In this document: positions 5,252 through 5,538 of the stretch, in pieces
Position numbering within the stretch: position 1 is the first letter of the stretch
How the letters are laid out: each line of letters opens with the position of its first letter
NCBI GenBank assembly: GCA_002429965.1
Contig: DJBG01000072.1
Span: 30,057-35,594, forward strand
Reading direction: 5' to 3'
DNA: 5,538 nt
Source of the DNA: Hungatella sp. UBA5982
Lineage (GTDB): Bacteria > Bacillota > Clostridia > Lachnospirales > Lachnospiraceae
Notes under the pieces: model-generated
Databases searched by the model: none
Seen by the model: only the letters and a program-made list of their open reading frames with translations
What the model was told of the DNA's origin: nothing
Translations under genes and position numbers: made by a program

Positions 5252-5538
5252 TTATTTTAGCTTTTGCAGAACACGTTCAACGAGTAAATCGATTAATTGA
5301 TCCTTATTAAGACCCAAGTCTTCAACAGCTTTCCCGCTAACATCATCAAATTTATCTTCTCCACGTATTTCATCTAATGTCCTGACGCCATATACGACCC
5401 TGCGCAGATTAAATAAATTCTGTGGGCCAACATTGTCAGAAGTAGAACTTCCTCCTACAGCTCCACACCCCAGTGTCAAGGCAGGTCTAAGGTTAGTCGT
5501 TGCTCCGATTCCGCCTAATGTAGCCGAACAGTTTATAA
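5252..5538 (-). CDS. eutE: EutE, acetaldehyde dehydrogenase (CoA-acylating), C-terminal part; runs off right edge
   Basis: The last 94 residues of a reading frame that enters from the right edge and stops at TAA 5252-5254; the true start is outside the window. The frame contains GGIGATTNLRPALTLGCG (8-25 of the fragment), GGSSTSDNVGPQNLFNLR (28-45) and VVYGVR (47-52). These are the usual C-terminal features of EutE/PduP-type CoA-dependent aldehyde dehydrogenases, which oxidise acetaldehyde to acetyl-CoA with NAD+. The nucleotide-binding and catalytic cysteine regions lie upstream and cannot be checked. After the catalytic domain comes a polar linker (about 53-78) and an amphipathic helix DQLIDLLVERVLQKLK (79-94), which resembles a C-terminal encapsulation peptide. 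It is the first eut gene in the window and feeds acetyl-CoA to PduL. A PduP-type substrate (propanal) is possible from the domain alone, but EutH and EutQ indicate ethanolamine. Confidence 0.93.
   Translation of the reverse strand, partial: INCSATLGGIGATTNLRPALTLGCGAVGGSSTSDNVGPQNLFNLRRVVYGVRTLDEIRGEDKFDDVSGKAVEDLGLNKDQLIDLLVERVLQKLK

Noticed and set aside
5230..5262. A minus-strand AGCAAAGAGC near the eutE stop resembling the ANTAR-target consensus AGCAANGRRGCUY
   Set aside because: It is one base short at the GRRGC part, has no paired second hairpin and no terminator between it and eutM, so it is likely chance.

Overview
The window looks like a piece of a low-GC Bacillota (Firmicutes) chromosome. 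It is AT-rich, has strong AGGAGG-type ribosome binding sites and tightly packed genes, and carries a eut (ethanolamine utilisation) gene order known to me from Enterococcus, Listeria and Clostridium. I cannot assign a genus from this sequence. Every gene I can support lies on the minus strand, so transcription runs from high to low coordinates.

Right and central part (about 5538 down to 897): the distal half of a eut bacterial-microcompartment operon. In order of transcription it holds the C-terminus of an acetaldehyde dehydrogenase (eutE, cut by the window edge), a hexameric shell protein (eutM), a strong terminator-like hairpin, a EutT-like cobalamin adenosyltransferase homologue, a PduL-type phosphotransacetylase, a conserved eut-associated protein of unknown function, the shell vertex protein eutN, the ethanolamine transporter eutH, and a short cupin-only eutQ. 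Ethanolamine would enter through EutH and be cleaved to acetaldehyde by EutBC, which are expected upstream outside the window. EutE makes acetyl-CoA, PduL makes acetyl phosphate, and EutQ and/or acetate kinase would recover ATP. EutM and EutN are shell parts. Several open reading frames have upstream in-frame GTG extensions. Ribosome binding sites move the starts of the unknown gene, eutN and eutH inward to ATG codons.

Left part (about 840 down to 1): a separate small unit. It has a good sigma-A-type promoter with two matching inverted repeats (TAGTTT-N8-AAACTA) placed at the -10 and just upstream of the -35. It then carries a MarR-family regulator starting at GTG, and the N-terminal 80 residues of a dihydrofolate-reductase-like (RibD C-terminal domain) protein that runs off the left edge. 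This unit looks self-regulated and probably unrelated to ethanolamine.

The points most worth a second look are: (1) the EutT homologue seems to lack several residues conserved in active EutT proteins; (2) a ~45-residue module is shared by the N-terminus of EutT and the C-terminus of the unknown protein; (3) encapsulation-peptide-like helices occur on four proteins, including the unknown one; (4) a terminator-like hairpin separates eutM from the downstream genes; (5) the MarR operator pair. The eut locus itself is a known system, and I see no wholly new one.
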